64,000 nucleotides of DNA, from the NCBI GenBank assembly GCA_032622095.1, contig CP136063.1:275645426-275709425 (forward strand). Direction: 5' to 3'. Position numbers and translations under genes: made by a program. Source of the DNA: Siphonodentalium dalli (taxonomy: Eukaryota; Mollusca; Scaphopoda; Gadilida; Siphonodentaliidae). Shown here piece by piece: positions 10,751-21,708 of this stretch. Positions within the stretch are counted from its first letter, which is position 1. The number at the start of each line of letters is the position of its first letter. The notes under the pieces were generated by a model. It saw nothing but the letters and a program-made list of their open reading frames with translations, made no database searches and had not been told where the DNA came from.

Positions 10751-12110
10751 GTTTAAATCGAGAACACAGTGTTAAATTCATGAATTATTTAATATGTGAG
10801 AATGATAAAACTAATCACCGTGCAATATAATTATTAAATTTAACTTGATGTGTCCATCACAGGAAACATAATTCATACACACAGATGGAAAGTTGGCCCG
10901 GAAGCATATCCTCTCACCAGTCACTGCATGAATTCTGCAGTGTGCCGAGACCAAGTGGGATTGGGAGATGTTCTTCTTTTCCTTCACTCAACAAGAAGAT
11001 AAATGACTCACTTTGTTAGTCACCAATTCACTGGGCTTCACGTGTTTGTTACATCTGTGTGTACACTGTAGACGGCTATTTTGACCTGAGTCAGATTCAC
11101 AGTGAGTGGGTGAGGCTGAGCTTGAAGTCGTTGATAACTAAATTTAGTAATCTGTAATCACTAAATTGACTAATACAATCCTAATATTATTAGATTAGTA
11201 AGCCACATGAACGCTTTCGCCGATTACTGCATCCACAAGTCCCAGCTACGAGCTACGTTCAACGGTTCATGACTGAACTATACTGTCTATACTATACTAT
11301 AGTAAATCAGTAAGTCAGTCAGCTCTAAAATGTCCATTTTCTGATTTCCTTGACCCAAGTTGAGGCTTGACCTGACAGTGTTAGATATTAAAAATTAAAT
11401 TTACTATTTAGAGAAGTAGTTAGTAGACTGAACGATTTGCCGCTTGTAGTTGCAACTCTAAAGTCTAACCAGTCCATGTGAAAACAGACTTAAAATTGAA
11501 CAATAACATTAACAGAACAAGTCAAATCGCCGTGGTGATCAGTCTGCACAGACCAGTCCACATTCCATTCCAGTGACCTTCATTTTCATATTTTTTTCAG
11601 TCACAGATTCGTCATTGAGTAGAATTCCGACTGACGGATTTTCAATTTGAACACAGTTCACTTCAACTTCAAAACAAGTTGTTGTTGTTGTTGACATGTT
11701 GTTGTTAATGTTATTCTTCTTCTTCTTTTGACTGCTTTGACTCTAAAGTCATTCCAGTAATGGGCTCGTTGTGCTATCTTCGCTTGTGCTTTCTCATTTG
11801 TTCTTAACGCTTACGTGCTGTGATACCGTTTTACATTTAAAATACGAGCGATAACAATAACAAGCAATTCAATTTCAAATTTCGCAAACAAGAGAGCGCC
11901 ACCATTTTGTAACGAAATTACGTCATCATTTCCAACGTTGCTATGGCCTGCCAGGGGACGTAATATTCTAACTGTAACGGTACGGAATCTGGCGAGGTTT
12001 GCCGAATGCTATGCGCCCGTGTCAGCTAAATCCACATTAAGCATTTATTTTTGAACAAGGTTGATTTTGTTTTTCAAATTTAATAGTGTTGCTATAGGGA
12101 GGCTGATCGA
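10751..12110. other. Non-coding, no feature recognised
   Basis: Only short simple-sequence runs are seen (gttgttgttgttgttg near 11680 and ttcttcttcttct near 11715). No coding region is supported. Confidence 0.5.
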
Positions 12111-12119
12111 AGAAGCAAA

Positions 12120-12590
12120 ATATATTCGTTTTATTAATTTGTCAATCCTATTCCAACATGGCGGCCACCATAGGGGCCCATAGGTCTGAATCGCCGGGAT
12201 GTAAAAACTTTTTTCATGTTGATGGGGTATAGAAATTACTGACGTCACAAATATACGTGCGTCGCTTATGTTACCGTAAAACAACCCTTTGGGTTGTGAT
12301 TAACATCCATGACAAATTCCATGATGATCAGACAAACAGTACGACCTGTAGACCGTGCTAATGGATTGAATTTTGAAATCCAAGATGGCCGCTGGTGGCC
12401 ATGTTTTTTTCCGAATGACCCCAAAATTAATCATTCTGGTCTAAATGTTGATGTCAACAGCTATGACAAATTTCATAATGAACCGACCAAAGGTACGACA
12501 TGTAGCCTGCATTGTTGACGCCTTACGCACACACGCACACGGACGACGGACGACAAAGCCATGGCAATAGCTCAAAATTTACAAAGTAAA
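12120..12590 (+). repeat. Dispersed SINE-like repeat with gacggacgac tail
   Basis: The 3' end has cacacggacgacggacgac, then agccatggcaatagctcaa, then gagctaaaaa, a tail pattern that recurs in related form at 34130-34217, 42777-42861 and 44710-44797. The central part (gaaatccaagatggccgctg then gccatgttttttt) recurs inverted at about 40695-40770. No Pol III boxes were clearly seen, so classification is open. Confidence 0.65.
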
Positions 12591-12599
12591 GTTGAGCTA

Positions 12600-13465
12600 A
12601 AAATGCATAAGAATGGTGCAATTTCAGGAATATGTCCGATCGGGACAGTATAGTCATCGCATCACCGATGTACTTTAGCTGCAGTACTGTCAGTGGCGAG
12701 AATATCACACCATATGTCGACCAGTTAACCATATTACGGAAGTAGACCCTCTGACTTCCTGTTCTCAATCGAGATGGACGCTCACAAAATGCCGAACTGA
12801 ATCTGCAAGAGAAGTATACGTTGGATTTCTGGTTGGATCAAGTACAGCCATATTAGTGTAAATACAATTTATTTCCCATTTGTTAACCGAACGATATAAT
12901 CTATTCACATTCATTATTAAACAAAACAACAACACGAGAATGGATTTGGTAGTATAGGAATCAGGGAGCTAAATGTATTCCAGAGTCGGGGAGCGAGTAC
13001 ACCGCTAAAGGCGAAGGTAACTGAAGAATGACCTTCACCTGATACATGTGACACGTTATTAAAGGATGACATCGTGTTTATTTGATTTGTACATCATATT
13101 TAAATAATTTAAACTGGTGAATTAATGGGGGAATGGATTTTTGTGAGTGGGAAATTGATTTAACTAGCTGCTGTAGTTCTGATTTTTTTCCAGACCAAAT
13201 TTGGCTGTGGGGATTTATTTAAAAAAGTAAACACATGACCTATGATTTTTCTTGCATTTTCGTGATCAACTGGTGTCAATCTAGTTGGGTAAACACCATT
13301 GGAATAGCATGTAGGCTACAATTCAGAGAATTCGGTCGAAATGTTAACACTGTCGCCTATGGAAACCATTTAGTTCAGTGATTCCTATACGAAGATGCTA
13401 ACACTCCGAATATCTTTATTTCCTCCAGACATTGAAGATTTCATAAACTTATTTACACGTATCTA
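12600..13465. other. Non-coding, no feature recognised
   Basis: No coding or repeat structure is supported in this AT-rich stretch. Confidence 0.5.
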
Positions 13466-13467
13466 CA

Positions 13468-13622
13468 ATGATGGGTATGATGACGATGATGATCACGATG
13501 ACGATGACGACGATGATGATGGTACGATAATGATGGGGATGTTAACAACGACGACGACGACGATCGATGATGACGATGTTAATGATGGTATTGATAATGG
13601 TGATGATGGTGATGATGATGAT
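13468..13622. repeat. GAT/GAC trinucleotide microsatellite
   Basis: Imperfect (GATGAC)n and (GAT)n runs. They create an Asp-rich open frame (13395-13835) that is not credible as a gene. Confidence 0.9.
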
Positions 13623-13904
13623 TATAGAAAATGTCTTCCCTTTTTGTTTGGACTGACTGATTTGGATTTTCAATGGACTAGGAAGTATTTCGCTGCAAGA
13701 GAGCATTGTACCACATCCACAATTTGGCAGTATAATCGTTACCATGAAGTCGAGAAAGGCGTCAATAGACATTACAGAATTGTATACGTAAATACAATAA
13801 ATATTGTCATTACAGGTATACATGTATGTGTATGACATAAAATATAAATTGGGTGGTTGATATTCGTTAACTACACTGTTTCAGTTCGACAGGCTGGTGG
13901 TAGT

Positions 13905-14127
13905 AAGCCTCATGGGGACCTAAATATCTCAAGGACCTTCTTAATAAATACTGACAAGTTTTTAACTGTCTTATGATTTCGGGAGTTAAATAGAGCGGCT
14001 AATTTATAAGTGTTTTGTCTCTGATAGAAGTATAGGGTTTCAGATATTTTATTCTTAGTTCGCTAAGTTCCCCACACTTCAGTACCATGTGGTATTCATC
14101 GCCGATTTCGAGATTACAGAGGGTCGG
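13905..14127 (-). pseudogene. LINE (non-LTR retrotransposon) C-terminal fossil
   Basis: On the minus strand the frame reads LCNLEIGDEYHMVLKCGELSE then a run like LRIKYLKPYTS before a stop near 14000, with a related run continuing in a shifted frame. The Cys/His pattern and the GDEYH...C core match the C-terminal zinc-knuckle region of non-LTR retrotransposons and resemble the better preserved copies at 24849-25154 and 39835-40300. It is 5'-truncated and broken. Confidence 0.7.
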
Positions 14128-14284
14128 AATAATCAGTATTTGTCCAAGCACCGAGTTCTATAGGGAGTTTGTGGTTTCTTGTGCGGAAAGCTAAAATATT
14201 GTTAACTGCTCTGTTATCATCAAGAGATAGTTAATTCTCTCGTTCAAAATTTGACTTGATAATCCGGTAAAATGCGAATTTGTT

Positions 14285-14475
14285 TGAAGGTCCAATATTC
14301 CGAAGGCCGAATATATACGACGAAGTCCGATATTCCGAAGGTCGAATATATACGACGAAAGTCCAATATTCCGAAGTAAAAATCTCCGAAGGCCCAATAA
14401 TATAGTCCGAGGTATTAATACTCCGAAGTCTAATACTCCGGAAGATCGATTACTCCGAAGGTCCGATACTCTGAG
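14285..14475. repeat. Degenerate short repeat, tccgaaggtccaatatt type
   Basis: About ten to twelve imperfect copies of a 14-18-bp word such as attccgaaggtccaata. Units vary (gaatatatacgacgaa is interleaved in two). The minus-strand frame over this region is a by-product. Confidence 0.75.
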
Positions 14476-15176
14476 ATAACGACAATGTTTCATCGCCTGC
14501 AGACGTTTATTGTATATCCTTTTCCGTGTATGTAAACTTGTTGATAGGTCCAACTGCTTTAGTTTATTGTGTGATGCTCCGGAAAAAAACTGGATCGATT
14601 CATATATACGTGTAGTTACGAAGATACAGAATTGTAGAGATTAGATACTATGTTATGGATATGAGCTAATATATACAGCATATGCATGAGGTATTAAGTC
14701 ATGCACATTAGTTACCAATACGGCATGAAATCTTCAGTTTAGGCATTGAAATTTTATCTGTTCAAAATGTTTACCAGGCGTCGCGTGGAACTAAACTGTT
14801 CTATCTAAATTTTGGCAGGAAAATGAGATATTTATATCATTCGATTCGGTGCGGGATTTCCTGTCCGAAAATCACCAGATATCTTGTCTAACGGATACCA
14901 AATTTGAATGAGAGGCTGTGTAAAGCTGTTCCATCTCAAAAACTAACTTTTTTTGACAGCGAAGTAACTAGTTGGAAATAATTCTTTCTCACTCCTAGGT
15001 TAGAACAAGAACATCTTATTTCTAGGATAGTTATTTGGTTAAAATAACGCAGAAAATGGATTTGGGATTTTTGCACGTTTATATGATTGAAAAACACGAA
15101 AACCACTTAAACACGGAATAAAGACAGAAAAATTTACACAGTGTTTTTTCGTGATTACATATGTCATATATCATAT
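14476..15176. other. Non-coding, no feature recognised
   Basis: No coding or repeat structure is supported. Confidence 0.5.
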
Positions 15177-15350
15177 ATGTTAGTACTATAGTACTATATA
15201 TTTGAGAATCGTTGATAAAAATGGGCGTAAGTATATTTTCGATAGAGCAGGTCGTCATATTTGAGCGTCATGTGAGTGTGTGTATATTTTTGACTAACAA
15301 ATTGGTTCATCGTGTATAAGTGTGAAGTTGTTTTTTTTGTAATCTCGGCC

Positions 15351-15680
15351 GACTATTGCAGCAACTAAATAATCTCGGCTTAAGATGGCTTAACCAATTC
15401 ATAGAGCAGGTCGTCAGAGCGTCATGCGTGTATTATTGACTAACAAGTCATCGTGTGAAGTTGCTTTGTAATCTCGGCCGACTATTAAATGTCTGCAACC
15501 GAATAATCTCAGCTTAAGACGGCTTAACCGAATTATGTGCTTAAAGGTTCAGACAGGCATACATCTTACTGAAAATAATCTCGGCCGACTATTAAATGTC
15601 TGACACATCAACTAAATAATTTGGTTAAGACGGCTTAACCGAATTATTTGCGTAAATATTCAGACACACATACATCTTAC
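15351..15680. repeat. Sub-repeats aatctcggccgactatt, three units (left arm)
   Basis: Units of about 115 bp starting near 15351, 15465 and 15583 each hold aatctcggccgactatt and later cttaagacggcttaacc. The mirror set is at about 21975-22272 in the right arm. Confidence 0.85.
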
Positions 15681-15761
15681 TGTATTTTGAGTAACAGATG
15701 AATATTCATACCTACTGGATAGTGCGTATTCATCCGAAGAAATGTCTGATTCTGTCAACTG

Positions 15762-16950
15762 GGATTAAAAAAAAATGAACACTTTAAATATTGTATATCC
15801 TACTATATGTGAACTTGAATTATGTCATCACCAATAAATACATGTATAATCGATAATCTTTTCAATAATAATATCTCGCTGGGTTCTATCGTGGTAAAAA
15901 TATTTTGTTTGACAAGAGATTTTCCACTCAATGTTTGTCACAGACCTACGTCATAATACTCCCCCCTCCTCTCCTCCCCTACCCCAGCCACCTTCACATC
16001 TCACAACCTCGGGACGTCGTAGAGGGAATAATCAACGAATTTCACAGCGAAAATTACTAAGCCTATTATCCCTAGCGTTGTGCTCATAACCAGAGTGGGC
16101 TTATCGCGTTAATGCTAATACGTCACATAATCTTATCACACGTACATATTAGCAGCTTATCGAACTATGCATACATACACTCAAATAATATGTACACGCT
16201 GTAACACGCAACCCTTTAAGTTACTTTGATGTTATTGTTATTTTGAACAAACTGAAAACATGATGATGCAAGAAATTTTCCATTTGTTATGCTTATCGCT
16301 GTACCAATTGATTGTATGTAATCAACGACAAAATGACCAACACGCCGAGAATGATTAATTCATACCATGCTGATGATAAACACTGGAATATATGCATTCA
16401 TACTGATGGTGACATTGGCCAAGATGACAGCGACTCGGACTGGGATTAAAAATGAACACTTTAAATATTGTATATCCTACCATATGTGATCTTGAATTAT
16501 GTCATCACCAATAAATTCATGAATAATCGATTATCTTTTCAATAATAATATCTTTCTGGGTTATATAGTGGTAAAAATATTTTGTTTGACAAGAGATTTT
16601 CCACAATAATCTCAGCTGCTTATCGCGTTAATGCTAATACGTCACATAATCTTATCACACGTACATATTAGCAGCTTATCGAACTATGCATACATACGCT
16701 CAAATAATATGTACACGCTGTAACATGCATTACTTGGAGTTACATTGATGTTATTGTTATTTTGAACTGAAAACATGATGATGCAAGAAATGTTCAATTT
16801 GTTATGCTTATCGCTGTACCAATTGATTGTTTGTAATGAACGACAAAATGACCAACACGTCGAGAATGATTCATACCATGCTGATGATAAACGCTGGAAT
16901 GTATGCATTCATACTGATGGTGAAAAATGGCCAAGATGGCAGCGACTCGG
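15762..16950. repeat. Internal duplication in the left arm
   Basis: The block starting gggattaaaaaaaaatgaac (15762) is repeated from 16441. It includes ttatcgcgttaatgctaata (16101 and 16620) and the gatgatgcaagaaat...gcgactcgga segment (16260-16440 and 16775-16950). The mirrored duplicate occurs in the right arm (about 20290-21130). Confidence 0.8.
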
Positions 16951-17020
16951 ACCAGTCTATCAGACGCCGTCCCGTCTATTCCATCATATAATTGGAATAT
17001 GTCCACAATGTTTTACTTGA
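16775..17020 (+). other. 81-codon frame kept in both arms, doubtful
   Basis: The frame begins MMMQEMFNLLCL and ends GICPQCFT. Its mirror copy at 20228-20473 (minus) encodes the same sequence with one visible replacement (Ala to Ser). Conservation simply follows from the near-identity of the arms, and the neighbouring diverged duplicate (16261) has an early stop, so I do not claim a gene. No family is recognised. Confidence 0.15.
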
Positions 17021-17170
17021 AATAATTTGAATGTCATTGCTCTCACATAAATAATAAAGAGCGTTTATTCTTTACTTCTCTATATCACGATGAAGTTATT
17101 GAGCATCGTGTATCGCTATTTCACCAGAGGTCACATGTTAGACATTGTACACGTATATACATACGTAACA

Positions 17171-17606
17171 TCAGAGCAAGAGGGGAGAGGGAAAAAGGCA
17201 AATGAGCAAGAGGGGAGAGGGAATAAGAGAAAATAGTGAGCAAGGGAAAAAGAGCAAAAGAGTAAGTGAGCAAGGGAAAAAGAGCAACTGAGCAAGAGGT
17301 GAGGAAAAAAGAGCAAGTGAGCAAGGGAAAAAGAGCAAAAGAGTAAGTGAGCAAGGGGAAAAGAGCAACTGAGCAAGAGGTGAGGAAAAAAGCGCAAGCG
17401 AGCAAGGGAAAAAGAGTAAGTTAGCAAGGGAAAAAGAGCAACTGAGCAAGAGGTGAGGAAAAAAGAGCAAGTGAGCAAGGGAAAAAGAGCAAGTGAGCAA
17501 GGGAAAAAGAGCAAAAGAGTAAGTGAGCAAGGGAAAAAGAGCAACTGAGCAAGAGGTGAGGAAAAAAGAGCAAGTGAACAAGGAAAAAAAAGAGCAACTG
17601 AGCATA
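17171..17606. repeat. gagcaagtgagcaagggaaaa tandem array, left arm
   Basis: Irregular tandem repeats mixing words such as gagcaagtgagcaaggg, aaaaagagcaaaagagtaag and gagcaagaggtgaggaaa. Purine-rich on the plus strand. All three minus frames are open because stops are rare in the complement, which generates long Ser/Leu/Phe-rich spurious frames. Confidence 0.9.
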
Positions 17607-17639
17607 TAGAAGAGGATAATAATCACAAGAGTCAATGGA

Positions 17640-19045
17640 TTATAAAAAGCAGCATTTTTATAGATCGAAAAGAATTTTGTCAGAATATTGTCATGAAAAA
17701 GAATTTCATACCGAATATAAGTAATCTCCCAAACTTCTCAAAACACGGCCATAACATCAAATTAGTTTCACGGGTTGTATGTATGATCACCCGCACGCGG
17801 CAGCAGCTTATCGCGTTAATACTTCACCTGTACATATAAACGGCTTATTGAGTTATGCATACATATAGTACGTCACCTGGACATTTTATCAGTTGATCAC
17901 GTGATCACTAAATGTGGCAATCGGGTGTCCGCAGATGCCTGCAATGTATTATTTATAATAATTGGACTCATTGATCTCACGTAAATAATACTCTTAGTTG
18001 TTCCAATAAAATAGTTATCAAATTCGATCACCAATATATTTGACTGTGGAATATAACGATCTTTAACTTATTTATAGATCTATGTTAGAACATGGTCTTT
18101 TAACAAAAAACATGACCATAACAAAAATTACCTTACCTTTATGCATCAATCTAATTTGACCATGCGTAAATATTGTCAGCTTATCGTCTGATGAGCAAAT
18201 CCGATGTTTACATACTTAAACTGAGGTATGATTGTATTATGTGTACATATATATATATGGTCATAGCGTGACGAGCAAAATGTGATGTTTACACACTTAA
18301 GCTCTGGATAAACAATACATATCGCATCTGCAGCAGTCTACTTCATTGTGAATTAAGTCACTCTGGGTTAGTTGACTACATGCATGCACACACAACACAG
18401 CCGAGGGTTATTGTAATTTAATGAAAATGTCACACCGAGGTACGCCATCTTGATTGCTTTCAAAAATATTGCAACTTACCTGTTGGTAATAACTCATACG
18501 AATGAAGAGCGTTTAACTGATACGAAATTACTACACGAATGAACTGAGTCTTGACATTTATATTTCACATCTTTCTTAAATGTTCCAACACATACAGACA
18601 TAGACATAGTGTTATACAGTCTTATATGTACACACGCTACGACACCATTAAAGGTGGACAATACACTCACGATGTGACAGCATATACAGACATAGGCATA
18701 GTATTATACAGTATTCTATGTACCAACGCTATGACATAATTAAAGGGGGGTAATGCACGCACGGTGTGGAATGTTAAAGTGACACGAGGTAAGGGACGTT
18801 ATGTAATATTGGTGTGTGAATATTAAAGGAGCACAATGCGCTCTAAAGGGACACACGGCACTCATTATGAATGAATGTTAAAGAAACACAATACACACGC
18901 AGTGGGTGAAAGTTAAAAAGACAGAACAATATTTAAACTTCAAATTTTAGGGCTCTTAATGTACCATTTATGTATCGTTTCTCGCTCTACAATCTCCCCT
19001 CCCCACGTATAGATATATAACGAAGACGAGAATAACATGTTGATG
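17640..19045. other. Loop of the large inverted repeat, mostly non-coding
   Basis: Holds a diverged piece related to the arms (cagcttatcgcgttaat near 17808, then cttattgagttatgcatac) and a two-copy repeat at 18585-18745. No other coding region is seen outside the frame at 19060-19410. Confidence 0.5.
18585..18745. repeat. About 92-bp repeat, two copies
   Basis: Two diverged units each beginning with acagacatag(a/g)catagt and ending near attaaaggtgg / attaaagggg; period about 92 bp. Confidence 0.75.
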
Positions 19046-19048
19046 AAG

Positions 19049-19054
19049 TTTATT
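19049..19054 (-). terminator. Poly(A) signal of the loop gene
   Basis: AATAAA on the minus strand begins five bases after the stop codon of the 116-aa frame. The following cttcatcaac resembles the poly(A)-signal context in both LTR families of this window. Confidence 0.5.
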
Positions 19055-19059
19055 GAAAT

Positions 19060-19410
19060 TTAATCATTGTCAGAATCTTCGACCGTTAGATTTATTTCTA
19101 GGAGTTTCTTGAATTTTCTCATCGCTTCATCCGCAGCCCATTCATTATTATATCCGTGTTTGGTCAGTTTGACCATTTTCTTCATGATAGCGTTATGTAT
19201 GCGGGATGTTTTCAATCGATACTGGTATTCTATCAATCGTCTGTAACTTTTGAGAAAGAGAGAAAACTCTGTATCGATGCGTTCTAGCTGAGCTTTTCCC
19301 TCAGCCTCTTCTCCCGACACGCCCTCTTCTTCCATCAGTTGATCAAACTTATCAGACAATGCTTTCACATCATCGATGACGCGTTTCATCATACTTTTGA
19401 ATGTGTCCAT
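19060..19410 (-). CDS. Unrecognised 116-aa coiled-coil-like protein
   Basis: I do not recognise the family. The frame starts MDTFKSMMKRVIDDVKAL and ends NLTVEDSDND; it is highly charged and predicted by eye to be helical (heptad-like spacing in DDVKALSDKFDQLMEEEG and in the Tyr/Leu/Arg-rich FLKSYRRLIEYQYRLK). It has no Cys-rich motif, signal peptide or membrane segment. Upstream of the Met the frame remains open for about 34 codons with an acidic Ser/Asp stretch (SSSSDSEDD), ending at a stop inside the gagcaa repeat array; so the true N terminus may have been cut off at the arm junction, or an upstream exon is missing. An AATAAA lies only five bases past the stop. Composition is unlike the simple-repeat frames around it, which is why I keep it. 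It could be a transposon or viral accessory gene, or a host exon captured in the palindrome. Confidence 0.45.
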   Translation of the reverse strand: MDTFKSMMKRVIDDVKALSDKFDQLMEEEGVSGEEAEGKAQLERIDTEFSLFLKSYRRLIEYQYRLKTSRIHNAIMKKMVKLTKHGYNNEWAADEAMRKFKKLLEINLTVEDSDND

Positions 19411-19503
19411 CTCATTGACGCATCGCCCAGCTTTGTTACGGCCGAATACCGTTCTACTACCGGCGACAGTATCATCCTCTGAATCTGAAGAGGACGAAGC
19501 GGT

Positions 19504-20074
19504 TCTTGCTCACTTACTCTTTTGCTCTTTTTCCCTTGCTCACTTGCTCTTTTTCCCTTGCTCGTTTTTCCTCACCTCTTGCTCAGTTGCTCTTTTTCCC
19601 TTGCTCACTTACTCTTTTTCCCTTGCTCACTTGCTCTTTTTTCCTCACCTCTTGCTCAGTTGCTCTTTTTCCCTTGCTCACTTACTCTTTTTCCCTTGCT
19701 CACTTGCTCTTTTTCCCTTGTTCACTTGCTATGTTTACCCCACCTCTTGCTCAGTTGCTCTTTTTCCCTTGCTCACTTACTCTTTTGCTCTTTTTCCCTT
19801 GCTCACTTGCTCTTTTTCCCTTGCTCACTTGCTCTTTTTTCCTCACCTCTTGCTCAGTTGCTCTTTTTCCCTTGCTCACTTACTCTTTTGCTCTTTTTCC
19901 CTTGCTCACTTGCTCTTTTTCCCTTGCTCACTAGCTATTTTTTCCTCACCTCTTGCTCAGTTGCTCTTTTTCCCTTGCTCACTTACTCTTTTGCTCTTTT
20001 TCCCTTGCTCACTATTTTCTCTTATTCCCTCTCCCCTCTTGCTCATTTGCTTTTTGCCCTCTCCCCTCTTGCTC
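19504..20074. repeat. cttgctcacttgctctttttccc tandem array, right arm
   Basis: Mirror of the left array but longer (about 570 against 435 bp), so copy number has drifted between arms. Open frames on the plus strand (19376-20127) are by-products. Confidence 0.9.
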
Positions 20075-20227
20075 TGATGTTACGTATGTATATACGTGTA
20101 CAATGTCTAACATGTGACCTCTGGTGAAATAGCGATACACGATGCTCAATAACTTCATCGTGATATAGAGAAGTAAAGAATAAACGCTCTTTATTATTTA
20201 TGTGAGAGCAATGACATTCAAATTATT

Positions 20228-20473
20228 TCAAGTAAAACATTGTGGACATATTCCAATTATATGATGGAATAGACGGGACGGCGTCTGATAGACTGGTCCG
20301 AGTCGCTGCCATCTTGGCCATTTTTCACCATCAGTATGAATGCATACATTCCAGCGTTTATCATCAGAATGGTATGAATCATTCTCGACGTGTTGGTCAT
20401 TTTGTCGTTCATTACAAACAATCAATTGGTACAGCGATAAGCATAACAAATTGAACATTTCTTGCATCATCAT
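20228..20473 (-). other. Mirror copy of the 81-codon frame
   Basis: Right-arm counterpart of 16775-17020. See that entry; kept only for completeness. Confidence 0.15.
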
Positions 20474-21245
20474 GTTTTCAGTTCAAAATAACAATAACAT
20501 CAAAGTAACTCCAAGTATTGCATGTTACAGTGTGTACATATTATTTGAGCGTATGTATGCACAGTTCGATAAGCTGCTAATATGTACGTGTGATAAGATT
20601 ATGTGATGTATTAGCATTAACGCGATAAGCAGCTGAGATTATTGTGGAAAATCTGTTGTCAAACAAAATATTTTTACCACTATATAACCCAGAAAGATAT
20701 TATTATTGAAAAGATAATCGATTATTCATGCATTTATTGGTGATGACATAATTCAAGTTCACATATGGTAGGATATACAATATTTAAAGTGTTCATTTTT
20801 AATCCCAGTCCGAGTCGCTGTCATCTTGGCCAATGTCACCATCAGTATGAATGCATATATTCCAGTGTTTATCATCAGCATGGTATGAATTAATCATTCT
20901 CGGCGTGTTGGTCATTTTGTCGTTGATTACATACAATCAATTGGTACAGCGATAAGCATAACAAATGGAAAATTTCTTGCATCATCATGTTTTCAGTTTG
21001 TTAAAAATAACAATAACATCAAAGTAACTTAAAGGGTTGCGTGTTACAGCGTGTACATATTATTTGAGCGTATGTATGCATAGTTAGATAAGCTGCTAAT
21101 ATGTACGTGTGATAAGATTATGTGACGTATTACCATTAACGCGATAAGCCCACTCTGGTTATGAGCACAAAGCTAGGGATAATAGGCTTTGTAATTTTCG
21201 CTGTGAAATTCGTTGATTATTCCCTCTACGACGTCCCGAGGTTGG

Positions 21246-21572
21246 TATTATGAAAAAATGGCTCGCTGACACATCATCCGAGTAACTTCCCTAAACAGGG
21301 TGGGGGCGGGGTCCTCGACCCCTTTTTTAGCAACGCTTTTTAAAATAACCGACTAACGATTCTCGTTCTAAGAACAATAACTCTATAAACGTACGCTCTT
21401 CCAATAATTCGCGATAATACACGGATGCCATTTATGCTGAAAGATGAATAAAGAGCGTTGCTTTACTATGAGCTAATACTCCTTATTTGGATGTATTGTG
21501 CTCCGACACGTACACATTGTACAATATATACGCGCATGAATAGGTGCGGGTAAGTGATGTGAGATGTGAAGG
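21246..21572. other. Insertion specific to the right arm
   Basis: About 325 bp present between cccgaggtt and gatgtgagatgtgaagg in the right arm but missing from the left arm at 16006-16010. It holds a GC-rich segment (ggtgggggcggggtcctcg) and aataaagagcgttgcttta. No coding is seen. Either an insertion in the right arm or a deletion in the left. Confidence 0.7.
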
Positions 21573-21649
21573 TGGTTGGGATAGGGGAGGAGGGGAGGGG
21601 GGAGTATTATGACGCAGGTCTGTGACAAACATTGAGTGGAAAATCTCTT

Positions 21650-21654
21650 AACTA

Positions 21655-21692
<38 letters not shown>

Positions 21693-21708
21693 TATTAGTG
21701 GGTGAACA
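21650..21708 (-). rRNA. 59-bp fragment of 28S rRNA
   Basis: On the minus strand it reads tgttcacccactaataggga and continues through gctgggtttagaccgtcg to gagacaggttagtt. I recognise this as a highly conserved part of the 3' region of eukaryotic large-subunit rRNA, shortly before the sarcin-ricin loop; one base (cgcgagac for the usual cgtgagac) seems changed. The left arm at the corresponding place (16570-16600 and 15905-15925) runs straight through from gtttgaca to agagattttcc, so this is an insertion into the right arm only. It is a fragment, not a gene. Confidence 0.9.

Noticed and set aside
13395-13838. Asp-rich 146-codon frame
   Set aside because: Generated by the GAT/GAC microsatellite; flanks show no protein-like signal.
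17121-17635. Leu/Ser/Phe-rich frames on the minus strand resembling membrane proteins
   Set aside because: Overlapping frames over the gagcaa tandem array; all three frames are equally open and have the same words shifted.
19376-20127. 201-233-codon frames on the plus strand
   Set aside because: Mirror of the same tandem array in the right arm, plus antisense of the orphan gene.
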